Assembly: GCA_020723765.1 (NCBI GenBank)
Contig: DYIF01000007.1
Location: 1 to 64,000 of the forward strand
Direction: 5' to 3'
DNA length: 64,000 bases
Source of the DNA: Elusimicrobium minutum
GTDB taxonomy: Bacteria; Elusimicrobiota; Elusimicrobia; Elusimicrobiales; UBA9959
The position numbers were made by a program, and so were the translations under genes. This document shows, in pieces, positions 44,352 through 53,643 of the stretch (position 1 is the first letter of the stretch; each line of letters begins with the position of its first letter). A model generated the notes under the pieces. That model was not told where the DNA came from and did no database searches. It saw only the letters and a list, made by a program, of their open reading frames with translations.

Positions 44352-45845
44352 ATGGCGTTATTTTTTATAATAACTTTTATTTTGGTTTTGTCCTGCTCAG
44401 TTTTTATTATTCATAGACTTAACAAATCCATAATTACATCCGTTATAAACGATGAAAAATTGGATGTTAGAGCCAAGTTGGTAGAGCATATAAACGAATT
44501 GTATTCTTTTTATTCTCGTGGAATCATACCGGTTTTGATTTTTAATATTATTTCGCTTTTGTTGGTTTATTTTATAGATAAAAGCTTTTTTTTGCCGTTT
44601 ATTTACGGGGCGTTAATCTTTTTATTATTTGTTTTTTTAGATGTATTTTTAAATTATATTCTTTCTCTTTATTTTTATCCTCATATAATATCCGATCAAA
44701 AGCATAAAGAGATGAAAAACTCTTTTGTACTATTAAAGGGTTTGGTTTTAATTTCGCTAACCTATATCCTTTTCGTTCTTTTTTCGAGATTTTTAAATAA
44801 AATGGATTATATCGTCGCTTATGCCGGAGTGTGTTTTTCCGCTTTATCCGTTTATATAAGCTCGTTAAAATATAGAAAAATAAATTACTTTTTTAATCTC
44901 TCTTGTTTTTCTTTTATCTTTGTTTTATCTTTGCTTCTTTTTATGAGATTCGGTTATTTAAAGTATCTGGAAACTTTAACGGCGTTGTTTTTTGTTTATT
45001 ATATCGCAAAAACCGTAAATTCCATATCCGGCTTGAAGGTCGGATTTATTAAAAGCGAAAAGATATCCGAGATTTTTGTTTTTTTTATTTCTTATTTCCT
45101 CTTTTCTCTTTTTGTTTTTTTAAATCAATACCAGAATATGTATTTGTTTTTCGCCCATATATTTTATTTCTTTATATTCTATTTCGTTTTAAGAGTCAAT
45201 CTTATCGGTTTTAGTAAAATTTTTTTAGTCCTTTTAATCGTTTTTTTAACAAAAACAATCTCCGGTTTGAGTTTGAAAATGATAGACGGGTTTACTTCCG
45301 AAAATATTTATTTTTTTCTTTTATTTTCCATTCTTGCGGTCTTATTCGATTATCTTAAAGAAGCGGAATTTTCGGATTTAGTGGATTTTAATAAAAATTT
45401 TATGAAAGGCAAATGGGATAAAACTCTGGATATCAATAATTTAAAAATACCTTTTGTCGTCAATGTTTTGTTTTTTTATCTGGTTTTTTCTTACATGTAT
45501 AATCTTATGAACGCGTATTACGGCTATTCGGATAATTTTGATTTTTTGGTTTTAATAATATCCGTTTCCGCGTTTTATTTTTACGAGTCTTTTTCGGATA
45601 AATTGCTTTTTTCCATTGAAAAATCCGGTTTGAATTTTATTTATAATATATCGGTTTTGATTTTTGTCTTTTCTTTTATTATAGTTTTGATATCCTATTC
45701 CGTTAAAATAGGATTTACAAATCTTTACGGTTCTTATCTTATTTTCGCTTTTCTCGCGGCTATTCTTTCTAAAAAATATTACTCTTATTTAATTTCCGTT
45801 TTTTATCTCTCGCTTTTTTATATCCTTTCTTATGTTCGCGGCTAA
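44352..45845 (+). CDS. Polytopic membrane protein, unknown function
   Basis: 497 residues, mostly hydrophobic, about 12-13 helices, rich in Phe, Tyr and Ser, with one polar segment near 335-365. No motif I recognise. No ribosome binding site: the ATG follows a T-rich tract of the hppA terminator. It overlaps the next gene by 14 bases, so the two are coupled. Confidence 0.6.
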   Translation: MALFFIITFILVLSCSVFIIHRLNKSIITSVINDEKLDVRAKLVEHINELYSFYSRGIIPVLIFNIISLLLVYFIDKSFFLPFIYGALIFLLFVFLDVFLNYILSLYFYPHIISDQKHKEMKNSFVLLKGLVLISLTYILFVLFSRFLNKMDYIVAYAGVCFSALSVYISSLKYRKINYFFNLSCFSFIFVLSLLLFMRFGYLKYLETLTALFFVYYIAKTVNSISGLKVGFIKSEKISEIFVFFISYFLFSLFVFLNQYQNMYLFFAHIFYFFIFYFVLRVNLIGFSKIFLVLLIVFLTKTISGLSLKMIDGFTSENIYFFLLFSILAVLFDYLKEAEFSDLVDFNKNFMKGKWDKTLDINNLKIPFVVNVLFFYLVFSYMYNLMNAYYGYSDNFDFLVLIISVSAFYFYESFSDKLLFSIEKSGLNFIYNISVLIFVFSFIIVLISYSVKIGFTNLYGSYLIFAFLAAILSKKYYSYLISVFYLSLFYILSYVRG

Positions 45846-46566
45846 AAAAATAATATCTTCTTTCCTTCTGCCATGCGGAATATTCGTTTCGCTTTTTTTT
45901 GTTATTTCCGTTTATTTCTTTTTTAAGAATAACCGGAAAAAAGCTTTTATGTTTTTGTTTTTCGGTTTTTTTATATGGATTTTTTCTTCGAATTTCTGGA
46001 TAAATTTTTTGATATGCCGGTATGAAAATAGGTTAAATCCCAAGCTGGATGGGGATTTCGTCGTTTTTTTAAGCGGAGGCAATTCCGATTTTAAGGATAT
46101 TTTAATTTCCGATTATTATCTTTCTCCTTCTTCTTACGAAAGGCTTTTTGCGGTTTACAGAATATACAAAGAAAAAAATATACCGATGGTTTTAACCGGA
46201 GGAAGAATTTATAACTCGGCTTCGGATGCCGAAATAGCTAAAAATATTCTTTTAAAACTCAAAGTGAGCGAGAATAAAATTTTTGCGGAAAACAAATCAA
46301 AAGACACTTATGAAAACGCCTTATATTCAAAAGAAATAGCCGATAAAAACGGTTTTAAAAAACCGATAATAGTGACCGAGTCCGTTCATATAAAAAGAAG
46401 CGTTTTGGCCTTTAAAAAAGCCGGATTTGAAGAAATTTATTATTATCCTTCTTCTTATTTTTGTCATAAAACAGTATTTGCCGATTTCCTGCCTTCGGAT
46501 TTCTATTTCCATAGAAAATATTTTCACGAGATATTGGGAATTTTGTTCTATAAAATTTTTTACTAA
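45832..46566 (+). CDS. YdcF/SanA/ElyC-like DUF218 protein
   Basis: 244 residues. Two N-terminal membrane helices (about 7-30 and 36-58) are followed by a DUF218 domain: DGDFVVFLSGGNSDFK, MVLTGGRIYNSASDAEIAKN, ENKSKDTYENALYSKEIADK and IIVTESVHIKRSVLAFKKAG. The arrangement matches ElyC/SanA envelope proteins linked to cell-wall or lipid-carrier metabolism. The exact reaction is unknown. Confidence 0.87.
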   Translation: MFAAKKIISSFLLPCGIFVSLFFVISVYFFFKNNRKKAFMFLFFGFFIWIFSSNFWINFLICRYENRLNPKLDGDFVVFLSGGNSDFKDILISDYYLSPSSYERLFAVYRIYKEKNIPMVLTGGRIYNSASDAEIAKNILLKLKVSENKIFAENKSKDTYENALYSKEIADKNGFKKPIIVTESVHIKRSVLAFKKAGFEEIYYYPSSYFCHKTVFADFLPSDFYFHRKYFHEILGILFYKIFY

Positions 46567-46621
46567 ATTATGTAAAATTATATTAGATGAATTTGAGTTG
46601 TAATTTTTTATCGGAGGATTT

Positions 46622-47779
46622 ATGAAGCTTGTCGAATACGAAGGGAAAGACCTTTTCATAAAATATTCAATACCGACCGCAAAAAGATACGGGGTTATTA
46701 AAATCGGAGAAGATATTTCCAAATTAAAGATAGACGAATATCCCGTAGTAATAAAAGCTCAGGTTCTGGCCGGCGGAAGAGGAAAAGCCGGAGGCGTAAA
46801 AATAGCCAAAAACGAATCCGAGGCCAAAGAGATAATAAAAAACATGCTGGGAATGACTCTTGTAACTCACCAGACGGGCGGCAAAGGGATAAAAGTCGAA
46901 GAAGTTTTGGTGGAAAAAGCAAACGATATAGAAAGAGAAATTTACATATCGGTTATAATGGATAGAAAAATATCTTCTCCCACTATTATAGCTTCAAAAG
47001 AAGGGGGAATGTCTATAGAAGAACTTGCCAAAGACAAACCCGAGCTTATAGTAAAAATGCCGGTTGATGTCGAGACCGGGCTTATGGACTGGCAGGCGAG
47101 GGAGCTTGCTTACAAACTGGATATAACCGATAAGTCTTTGTTTTGCGAATTTACGGCTTTTGCAAAAAATCTCGTAAAAGTTTTTATAAACTACGACGCT
47201 AATTTAGTTGAGGTAAATCCTCTTATTATAACCAAAGAGAAAAAACTCATAGCGCTCGATTCCAAAGTAATAGTCGATGACAACTCGTTGTTTAGGCACA
47301 AAGACATAGCTTCTTTGCCGGATAGAGAATCCTCCGAGCTTGAAAAAGAGGCTAAAAAAATAGAGATAAACTATATAGGGCTTGACGGAAGCGTGGGATG
47401 CATGGTCAACGGTGCCGGACTTGCCATGGCCACTCTGGATACGATAAAGCTCGCCGGCGGAGATGCCGCAAACTTTCTGGATGTGGGCGGGGGAGCCAAT
47501 GTGGAGCAGATTACCAACGCTTTCAAAATAATACTTAAAGACCCCAAGGTAAAAGCCGTTTTGGTCAATATATTCGGCGGTATTATGAAATGCGACAATA
47601 TAGCCAAAGGGATAGTTGAAGCCGCCAAAAACGTCGATATAAAAGTTCCCGTCGTTGTAAGGCTTGAAGGGACTAACGTAAAAGAAGGAAAAGAGATATT
47701 AAAAAATTCGGGTCTTAAATTCGAGCAGGCGGATAGCCTGTGGGACGGTTGTAAAAAAGCGGTGGCGCTTTGTAAATAG
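46622..47779 (+). CDS. sucC: Succinyl-CoA synthetase beta subunit (ADP-forming type)
   Basis: Substrate-level phosphorylation in the TCA cycle, with SucD. 385 residues: ATP-grasp domain starting [60 protein letters not shown] and the CoA-ligase domain [41 protein letters not shown] lies 5 bases upstream. It heads an eight-gene operon. Confidence 0.97.
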   Translation: MKLVEYEGKDLFIKYSIPTAKRYGVIKIGEDISKLKIDEYPVVIKAQVLAGGRGKAGGVKIAKNESEAKEIIKNMLGMTLVTHQTGGKGIKVEEVLVEKANDIEREIYISVIMDRKISSPTIIASKEGGMSIEELAKDKPELIVKMPVDVETGLMDWQARELAYKLDITDKSLFCEFTAFAKNLVKVFINYDANLVEVNPLIITKEKKLIALDSKVIVDDNSLFRHKDIASLPDRESSELEKEAKKIEINYIGLDGSVGCMVNGAGLAMATLDTIKLAGGDAANFLDVGGGANVEQITNAFKIILKDPKVKAVLVNIFGGIMKCDNIAKGIVEAAKNVDIKVPVVVRLEGTNVKEGKEILKNSGLKFEQADSLWDGCKKAVALCK

Positions 47780-47787
47780 GAGGTTTT

Positions 47788-48681
47788 ATGTCGATAATAC
47801 TCAATAAAAATTCCAGAGTTTTAGTTTGCGGTATAACCGGGGGGCATGGAAGTTTTCATACGGAGCAGTGTATAGCTTACGGTACCAACATAGTCGCCGG
47901 TGTAACGCCTGGAAAAGGCGGGACTAAACATTTAGGAGTTCCGGTTTTTAATACGGTATCCGATGCGGTAAAAGAAACCAGCGCCGATACCTCCATGATA
48001 TTCGTTCCCGCTCCTTATGCGGCCGATTCTATACTGGAATGCGCTTATAACGGTATAAAAGTCATAATATGCATAACGGAAGGTATTCCGGTTATGGATA
48101 TGGCCAGGGTTAAAAAACATTTAAACAATTTAAAATCTCAAGGCAAAAACATAATTCTTGTCGGGCCCAACTGCCCCGGTGTTATAACTCCCGGCGAGGC
48201 TAAATGCGGAATAATGCCGGGATACATTCATAAAAAAGGAAGCATGGGAATAGTTTCGAGGTCCGGAACTTTGACTTACGAAGCCGTGTGGCAGATTACA
48301 AACGAAGGAATAGGAGAATCCACGGTCGTTGGAATCGGCGGAGATCCGGTCCAGGGTATGAATTTTGTGGATACCATTAAATTATTTAACGAAGATAACG
48401 AAACAAGATCGATACTTATGATAGGAGAGATTGGCGGAAGCGCCGAAGAAGACGCGGCGAAGTTTATTAAAGAGAATGTTAAAAAACCGGTTTTTGCTTT
48501 TATAGCCGGTAAAACCGCGCCTAAAGGAAGGAGAATGGGGCACGCCGGAGCCATAGTGGAAGGATCCGCCGGAACTCACGAGTCGAAGGTAAAAGCTTTG
48601 AAAGAAGCGGGAATTACAGTAATAGAAAACCTTTCGGATACCGGAAAAATAGTTTCTTCGGTTTTAAAATCAAAGGTATGA
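47788..48681 (+). CDS. sucD: Succinyl-CoA synthetase alpha subunit
   Basis: 297 residues. CoA-binding [20 protein letters not shown] and [10 protein letters not shown]-like [40 protein letters not shown], and the phosphohistidine loop [20 protein letters not shown]. It lies 8 bases behind sucC with its own AGGAGG. Its stop overlaps the corA-like start by 4 bases. Confidence 0.97.
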   Translation: MSIILNKNSRVLVCGITGGHGSFHTEQCIAYGTNIVAGVTPGKGGTKHLGVPVFNTVSDAVKETSADTSMIFVPAPYAADSILECAYNGIKVIICITEGIPVMDMARVKKHLNNLKSQGKNIILVGPNCPGVITPGEAKCGIMPGYIHKKGSMGIVSRSGTLTYEAVWQITNEGIGESTVVGIGGDPVQGMNFVDTIKLFNEDNETRSILMIGEIGGSAEEDAAKFIKENVKKPVFAFIAGKTAPKGRRMGHAGAIVEGSAGTHESKVKALKEAGITVIENLSDTGKIVSSVLKSKV

Positions 48682-49616
48682 TAAAAAAATATACGATAAT
48701 AAATCATAATATAGTTGAAACCGAGGAAAATGAAAGGATAATAGTTCTGGTATCTCCGACTCAGGAAGAAAAAGAAGAAATAATTAACAAATTTAATATA
48801 GACCCTCACAATTTAAATTCCTCTTTGGATCCCGAGGAGCCTTCGAGAATAGAATTCGAAGAAGGTAGAATAGAGGTAATATTCAAAAGGCCCAAAAACT
48901 ATTCTTCCAAAGACCATTATCTTTTTAAGGTTCAGTCTTTAGGCTTGTTTTTGTCCAACGAAAAACTTATAGTGGTAATCGGAGAAGAATGCAATCTTTT
49001 CGTGGGAAAATATTTTAAGAACGTAATAGGAATAAAAGAAATATTTTTAAAGCTTATATATAATTCGATATTTCACTTCATAGAACACCTTAAAGTGATA
49101 AACATGATAGCCGACGAAATAGAAACAAAGATATCTAAGGCCATGGATAATAAATACCTTATACATATGTTTACTCTCGAAAAATCGCTGGTTTATTACG
49201 CAAGCGCCATAACCTCCAATTCGTTTGTTTTGGAAAAACTTAAATATCAGGCGCCGAAGTTCGGTTTTAAAGAAAGAAGCATGGAGTATCTGGAAGATAT
49301 AATAATAGAAAACAGTCAGGCTAAGATTCAATCGGATATATACCTTCAGGTTTTTTCAAGTTTGATGGACGCAAGAGCTTCCATAATAAATAACAATATG
49401 AATATATGGCTTAAAACTTTAACCATTATAACAATAGCCATAGCGGTTCCAAACTTCTTCGCTTCCATGGCCGGGATGAGCGAAATAGAAAGAATTATGG
49501 GAATAGATAATGTAAGGGCTGCTCAAGGAATCTTTTTGATTTTTTCGATTGTAATGGCATATCTTATATTTATTGTGTTCAGAAAGTTAGAGAGAAAAGG
49601 AATCTTCGATAAGTGA
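48678..49616 (+). CDS. CorA-family divalent cation transporter, GMN motif altered
   Basis: 312 residues: an acidic cytosolic domain (1-240, [20 protein letters not shown]) and two C-terminal helices (about 245-266 and 283-303). The CorA signature YGMN at the end of helix 1 reads AGMS ([17 protein letters not shown]). GMN forms the selectivity loop for Mg2+, so this variant may differ in ion selectivity or transport direction. 4-base overlaps on both sides. Confidence 0.85.
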   Translation: MIKKYTIINHNIVETEENERIIVLVSPTQEEKEEIINKFNIDPHNLNSSLDPEEPSRIEFEEGRIEVIFKRPKNYSSKDHYLFKVQSLGLFLSNEKLIVVIGEECNLFVGKYFKNVIGIKEIFLKLIYNSIFHFIEHLKVINMIADEIETKISKAMDNKYLIHMFTLEKSLVYYASAITSNSFVLEKLKYQAPKFGFKERSMEYLEDIIIENSQAKIQSDIYLQVFSSLMDARASIINNNMNIWLKTLTIITIAIAVPNFFASMAGMSEIERIMGIDNVRAAQGIFLIFSIVMAYLIFIVFRKLERKGIFDK

Positions 49617-50899
49617 AAAAAATATATATAGTAAGTTTGGGATGTCCCAAAAATCTTGTGGATACGGAAGTGGCCGTTTCAAAATTTTTAAATAATAATT
49701 ATGAACTGGTTTTCGACGAAACAAAAGCCGATATTGTCGTAATAAATACCTGCGCGTTTTTAAAATCCGCCATAGAAGAATCGGATTCTGTAATAAATCA
49801 TTATCTTAAACTTAAAAAAGAAAAAAAGATAGAATCGGTAATAGTTTTGGGTTGCCTTGTGGAAAGATTGAAGAAAAAACTGATTTTAAAATATCCCGAA
49901 ATAGACGCGGTTTTTGGAGTCGGCGCTTACGATATGATTGAAGATTTTCTAAAAAATAAAGGAAGATACTTTGTTAAAGATTATAATAAGAGGATTGATT
50001 TCGAGGATAGAACGCTTTTGACCCGGAATCATTCCGCGTATCTTAAAATAGCGGACGGTTGCGATAATTTTTGTTCTTACTGCACGATTCCTTTAATAAG
50101 AGGAAGATTCAGGTCCAAAAAAATGGAAGAGGTGATAGAAGAAGCAAAAGCTTTGGTTGGATCTGGGGTAAAAGAAATATCTTTAATAGCTCAAGACACC
50201 ACCAATTACGGCTCGGACTTATACTCTAAACCTAAATTGAAAGAGCTTTTAAAGGAGATTGAAAAGATAAGAGGTTTAAAATGGATAAGGCTTATGTATT
50301 TATATCCTTCTTCTATAGATTTAGAGCTTATAAAAATGATATCTCAGAGCTCTAAAATATTGCATTATATCGAAATGCCGATCCAGCATATTTCCGATAG
50401 AATACTTAAGCTTATGAATAGAAAATACGACTCTAAAGCGATTTATAATACGATAGATAATATAAAAAAACACATTCCCGATATAGCCTTGAGAACGACT
50501 TATATAGTGGGTTTCCCAGAGGAAAAAGATAAAGATTTTAAAGAACTTTTAAAATTTAATTCTTACGCTCGATTTAATTCTCTTTCCGTTTTTAAGTACT
50601 CTAAAGAAAAAAATACGAAAGCCTATAATATGAAACAGGTCGGCGAAAATATTAAAAACGAAAGATATGAAGAAATTATCAGGTCTCAGAGCGAAATAGT
50701 CGACGAGTTTAATAAAAAGATAATAGGTAAAAGATTTAAAGTATTATTCGATACTCCTTTTACGGCGAGAAGCTATATGGACGCTCCGGATATAGATGGA
50801 AGATTTGATATTGTAAAGGGGAAACATAAAACCGGAGAATTTGGTAATATAAAGGTCTTGGAAGCGAAAGGATATGTAAGGAGAGGGATTTCGGTATGA
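49613..50899 (+). CDS. rimO: Ribosomal protein uS12 methylthiotransferase RimO
   Basis: Radical SAM enzyme adding a methylthio group to Asp of ribosomal protein S12. 428 residues: N-terminal UPF0004 domain (VSLGCPKNLVDTEVAV; the second Cys in INTCAFL, third in VLGCLVERL), radical SAM motif CDNFCSYCTIPLIRGRFRSK, and a C-terminal TRAM domain. The start is GTG inside a GTGA overlap with the corA-like gene. Confidence 0.96.
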   Translation: MKKIYIVSLGCPKNLVDTEVAVSKFLNNNYELVFDETKADIVVINTCAFLKSAIEESDSVINHYLKLKKEKKIESVIVLGCLVERLKKKLILKYPEIDAVFGVGAYDMIEDFLKNKGRYFVKDYNKRIDFEDRTLLTRNHSAYLKIADGCDNFCSYCTIPLIRGRFRSKKMEEVIEEAKALVGSGVKEISLIAQDTTNYGSDLYSKPKLKELLKEIEKIRGLKWIRLMYLYPSSIDLELIKMISQSSKILHYIEMPIQHISDRILKLMNRKYDSKAIYNTIDNIKKHIPDIALRTTYIVGFPEEKDKDFKELLKFNSYARFNSLSVFKYSKEKNTKAYNMKQVGENIKNERYEEIIRSQSEIVDEFNKKIIGKRFKVLFDTPFTARSYMDAPDIDGRFDIVKGKHKTGEFGNIKVLEAKGYVRRGISV

Positions 50900-51234
50900 A
50901 GAGGTTTTTTTTGGTTTGTTTTTTTATGATTTCATGCGCGACGACTAAAAAATACGAGGCGAAGATTTCCTCCTGGATAGGTTCGGATATAAACGAGTTG
51001 ATTTCGGTTTGGGGTAGTCCGAGTAACGAATCCAATATGCCCAACGGTAACAGGGTTTATACCTGGTTATGGGTCGGCAAAGCCTTGATTGGCCCCAAAG
51101 AGTACGAATCTACGGTTAAAAAATTGGCTTTTGAAGGATCCGGAATTAACTGGTGCAGAACATCTTTCGTTTCCGATAAAAATTTTAAAATCTTAAATTA
51201 CTCTTTTGACGGAAGTTATTGTAAATCCAGATAA
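50896..51234 (+). CDS. Small lipoprotein, SmpA/OmlA-like
   Basis: 112 residues. Lipobox MISC at about 14-17 directs lipidation; the mature part SSWIGSDINELISVWGSPSN with YTWLW resembles the BamE/SmpA-type fold in which helix-turn-strand ends with GxPxxxxxxxG...Y.W. It overlaps rimO by 4 bases. An outer-membrane location is probable if the cell is diderm; specific role unknown. Confidence 0.65.
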   Translation: MKRFFLVCFFMISCATTKKYEAKISSWIGSDINELISVWGSPSNESNMPNGNRVYTWLWVGKALIGPKEYESTVKKLAFEGSGINWCRTSFVSDKNFKILNYSFDGSYCKSR

Positions 51235-51237
51235 TAT

Positions 51238-51906
51238 ATGAATATAACCATAGCGAAGAATAAAGAAGAAGTTTTCGAATTTAAAAAGATAGCGGTAGTA
51301 GTCGATTTTTTTAGATTTTCCACCACCGTTAACGCCCTTTTATCTCGCAAAAAAAATATTTTGATATACTCGGACGAGGAAAAAGCTCTTCGTTTTTGGG
51401 AAAAAAACGGAGATTACGATATTTTTTCCGAAAAGGATTTGAAAATAGAAAAGTTCGATAACTCTCCTCATCTCGCCTTAACCGAAAAAACAAAAGACAA
51501 TTTGATAGTTTTGACAAACTCCGGCTCGAAAGCGGTTATGGCATCGGCTAAAGCGGAAAAAATAATAATAGCGTCTTTGTGCAATATTTCCGCTTTGAAA
51601 AAATATCTAATAAAATCAAGCGAAGATGTTATGATAGTTCCCGCCTGTATATTTTTCGATCAAAAACATGTGGAAGATTTCTTTGCAAGTCGATTTATAA
51701 AAGATTACCTCATAACCGGTTTAGGAGATGTCGATGATCTTATAAAAAAAATCGATGAAGCCGGAAGGATAAAAGAATTAAAAAAATTAAGGAAAACCGC
51801 CGATAAAGACATCGAGATAATATTTTCTATAGATAAATTTAAAACTCTTCCAATAGCCAGATTGAAAGGAGATTTTGCGGAGGTCATGAATGAAAGCGAT
51901 AATTAG
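51238..51906 (+). CDS. ComB-family 2-phosphosulfolactate phosphatase-like protein
   Basis: 222 residues. The family motif AVVVDFFRFSTTVNALLSRK, then FDNSPHLALTEKTKDNLIVL and TNSGSKAVMASAKAEKIII, matches ComB (PF04029), a Mg-dependent phosphatase of coenzyme M synthesis in archaea. Bacterial members occur without that pathway, so the true substrate is unknown. It overlaps queC by 17 bases. Confidence 0.82.
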   Translation: MNITIAKNKEEVFEFKKIAVVVDFFRFSTTVNALLSRKKNILIYSDEEKALRFWEKNGDYDIFSEKDLKIEKFDNSPHLALTEKTKDNLIVLTNSGSKAVMASAKAEKIIIASLCNISALKKYLIKSSEDVMIVPACIFFDQKHVEDFFASRFIKDYLITGLGDVDDLIKKIDEAGRIKELKKLRKTADKDIEIIFSIDKFKTLPIARLKGDFAEVMNESDN

Positions 51907-52543
51907 CCTGTCGGGGGGGCTTGATTCTACCACCTGTCTTGCCTGGGCGGTAGATAGAGGTTACGATTGCTACTGCGTATCGTTTGATTACGGACAAAGA
52001 CACATAAGAGAGATGAAATCGGCAAGGGCCGTAGCCCGTTATTATAAAACGCCTCTATACGAGATAAAACTTAACTTCCCATGGCTTAAAAAAAGCTCGC
52101 TTGTCGATAAAAACAAAAAAATTCCGAATAAAAAATACGAAGAGATATTAAAAGGAAGTATCCCTTCCACTTATGTTCCGGGAAGAAATTTGGTTTTTGC
52201 TTCCATACTTATCTCTTACGCCGACGCCGTTAAGGCGGACGCCGTAATACTCGGGCCAAACGCCATAGACTATTCTGGTTATCCCGATTGCAGGCCTTCT
52301 TTTTACAAGGCCCTGTCTAAAGCGGTAAAATACGGGACAGAAAAAGGGGATATTAAAATAATTACTCCCATAATCAATATGTCCAAAAAAGAAATAATAA
52401 AACTGGCCGTAAAACTTAAAGCTCCTTTGCATCTTAGCTGGTCCTGTTATTTCGGAGGAAAAAAACCCTGCGGTAAATGCGATTCTTGCAAATTAAGAGC
52501 GAAAGGTTTTGAGGAAGCCGGAGTTAAAGACCCTATTTTATGA
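51890..52543 (+). CDS. queC: 7-cyano-7-deazaguanine synthase QueC
   Basis: Converts 7-carboxy-7-deazaguanine to preQ0 with ATP and ammonia, for queuosine or DNA 7-deazaguanine modification. 217 residues: PP-loop ISLSGGLDSTTCLAWAVDRG, FDYGQRHIREMKSA, PSTYVPGRNLVFASILISYA and the zinc site CYFGGKKPCGKCDSCKLRAK. Overlaps queE by 4 bases. QueD and QueF are not in the window. Confidence 0.95.
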   Translation: MKAIISLSGGLDSTTCLAWAVDRGYDCYCVSFDYGQRHIREMKSARAVARYYKTPLYEIKLNFPWLKKSSLVDKNKKIPNKKYEEILKGSIPSTYVPGRNLVFASILISYADAVKADAVILGPNAIDYSGYPDCRPSFYKALSKAVKYGTEKGDIKIITPIINMSKKEIIKLAVKLKAPLHLSWSCYFGGKKPCGKCDSCKLRAKGFEEAGVKDPIL

Positions 52544-53226
52544 AAACTTTAACCGCACCCATTTACGAAATATTCGTCTCATACCAGGGGGAAGGGTTAT
52601 TCGTTGGACAGAGACAAATATTCGTTCGATTTTCCGGATGCAATTTGGAATGTTCTTACTGCGACGAGCCGGCGGCGAGAGTAAAATCCGATTTGAAATC
52701 TTTAGGCTGGGCGGTAAAAAAAATAAAAGAGTTGTCCCAAAAACACAAAACAAACAAAATTTCTTTTACCGGAGGCGAGCCGCTTTTATATCATTATTTT
52801 ATAAAGAATCTTATAAAAAAACTCGGTAAAAAATATTTTTATATTTTAGAGACAAACGGTACGCTTTATAAAAATTTAGATGGTATAATAAGCCTTATAG
52901 ATTTCGTTTCCATGGACATCAAATTGTCGGATTATGTTAAAAAAGATTTGTTGAAAGAACATGTGTCGTTTTTTAAAAAATGCAAACAAAAATCGTATAT
53001 AAAAATGGTTTTTGACAAAAATATAAAGATATCCGAGTTAGAAAAGATATTTATTGAAATTTCCAAGATAAAAAAAGATGTCGTTTTTTTCCTTCAGCCC
53101 GCGACTATTAACCGAAAAATAAAAATAGACAAACAGCTATCCGATGAAATTTACAAAATCGCATCCGATTATCTTAAAGACGTAAGGCTTTTGCCTCAAA
53201 TACATAAACTTATTAAGATAAAATAA
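52540..53226 (+). CDS. queE: 7-carboxy-7-deazaguanine synthase QueE
   Basis: Radical SAM enzyme upstream of QueC. 228 residues: IYEIFVSYQGEGLFVGQRQI, the cluster motif FSGCNLECSYCDEPAA (C-x3-C-x2-C, about 31-38), KISFTGGEPLLYHYFIKNLI and SMDIKLSD. Last gene of the sucC-started operon. Confidence 0.93.
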   Translation: MKTLTAPIYEIFVSYQGEGLFVGQRQIFVRFSGCNLECSYCDEPAARVKSDLKSLGWAVKKIKELSQKHKTNKISFTGGEPLLYHYFIKNLIKKLGKKYFYILETNGTLYKNLDGIISLIDFVSMDIKLSDYVKKDLLKEHVSFFKKCKQKSYIKMVFDKNIKISELEKIFIEISKIKKDVVFFLQPATINRKIKIDKQLSDEIYKIASDYLKDVRLLPQIHKLIKIK

Positions 53227-53261
53227 TTTTATCTTAAGTTTTCTTTTTATATAATTTATTT

Positions 53262-53552
53262 ATGGATACGATACTTATAGAATGTCCGGATTGCGGGCTT
53301 AGAATAGAAATAGACAGGAAAACCGGAAAGATTGTAAACAAATTTAAAAAACCCGATATCTCCTCGGCCGATCCGTTATCCGATATGATAAAAAAAACAA
53401 ACGAGAATAAAACCAAATTGGAAGATTATTTCGGAAACGCTCATAAAGAGATGGAAAAGAAAAAAAAGGAGCTTGAGAAGCAGTTTGAGGAAAATAAGAA
53501 AAAAGCCAAAGACGACCCCACAAAACCGATAAATCCGATGGATCTGGATTAA
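53262..53552 (+). CDS. Small charged protein with one CxxC
   Basis: 96 residues: DTILIECPDCGLRIEIDRKT at the N-terminus has a single CPDC knuckle, followed by a Lys/Glu-rich predicted coiled coil (about 50-85). TATAAT at 53250-53255 ends 6 bases before the ATG, without a ribosome binding site. Unknown function; it may bind zinc as a dimer. Confidence 0.6.
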   Translation: MDTILIECPDCGLRIEIDRKTGKIVNKFKKPDISSADPLSDMIKKTNENKTKLEDYFGNAHKEMEKKKKELEKQFEENKKKAKDDPTKPINPMDLD

Positions 53553-53643
53553 AAAAATTCTTGAAAAAAATCTTTTAATTAAGTAAATTATTTTTAGAGA
53601 CAAATAGTTCTTTTTTGTTTCAAATATAAAATTCGGAGGAATT

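Noticed and set aside
46622-48681. Treating sucCD as the acetyl-CoA-to-ATP step for the BMC
   Set aside because: The sequences are ordinary succinyl-CoA synthetase and lie in an unrelated operon.
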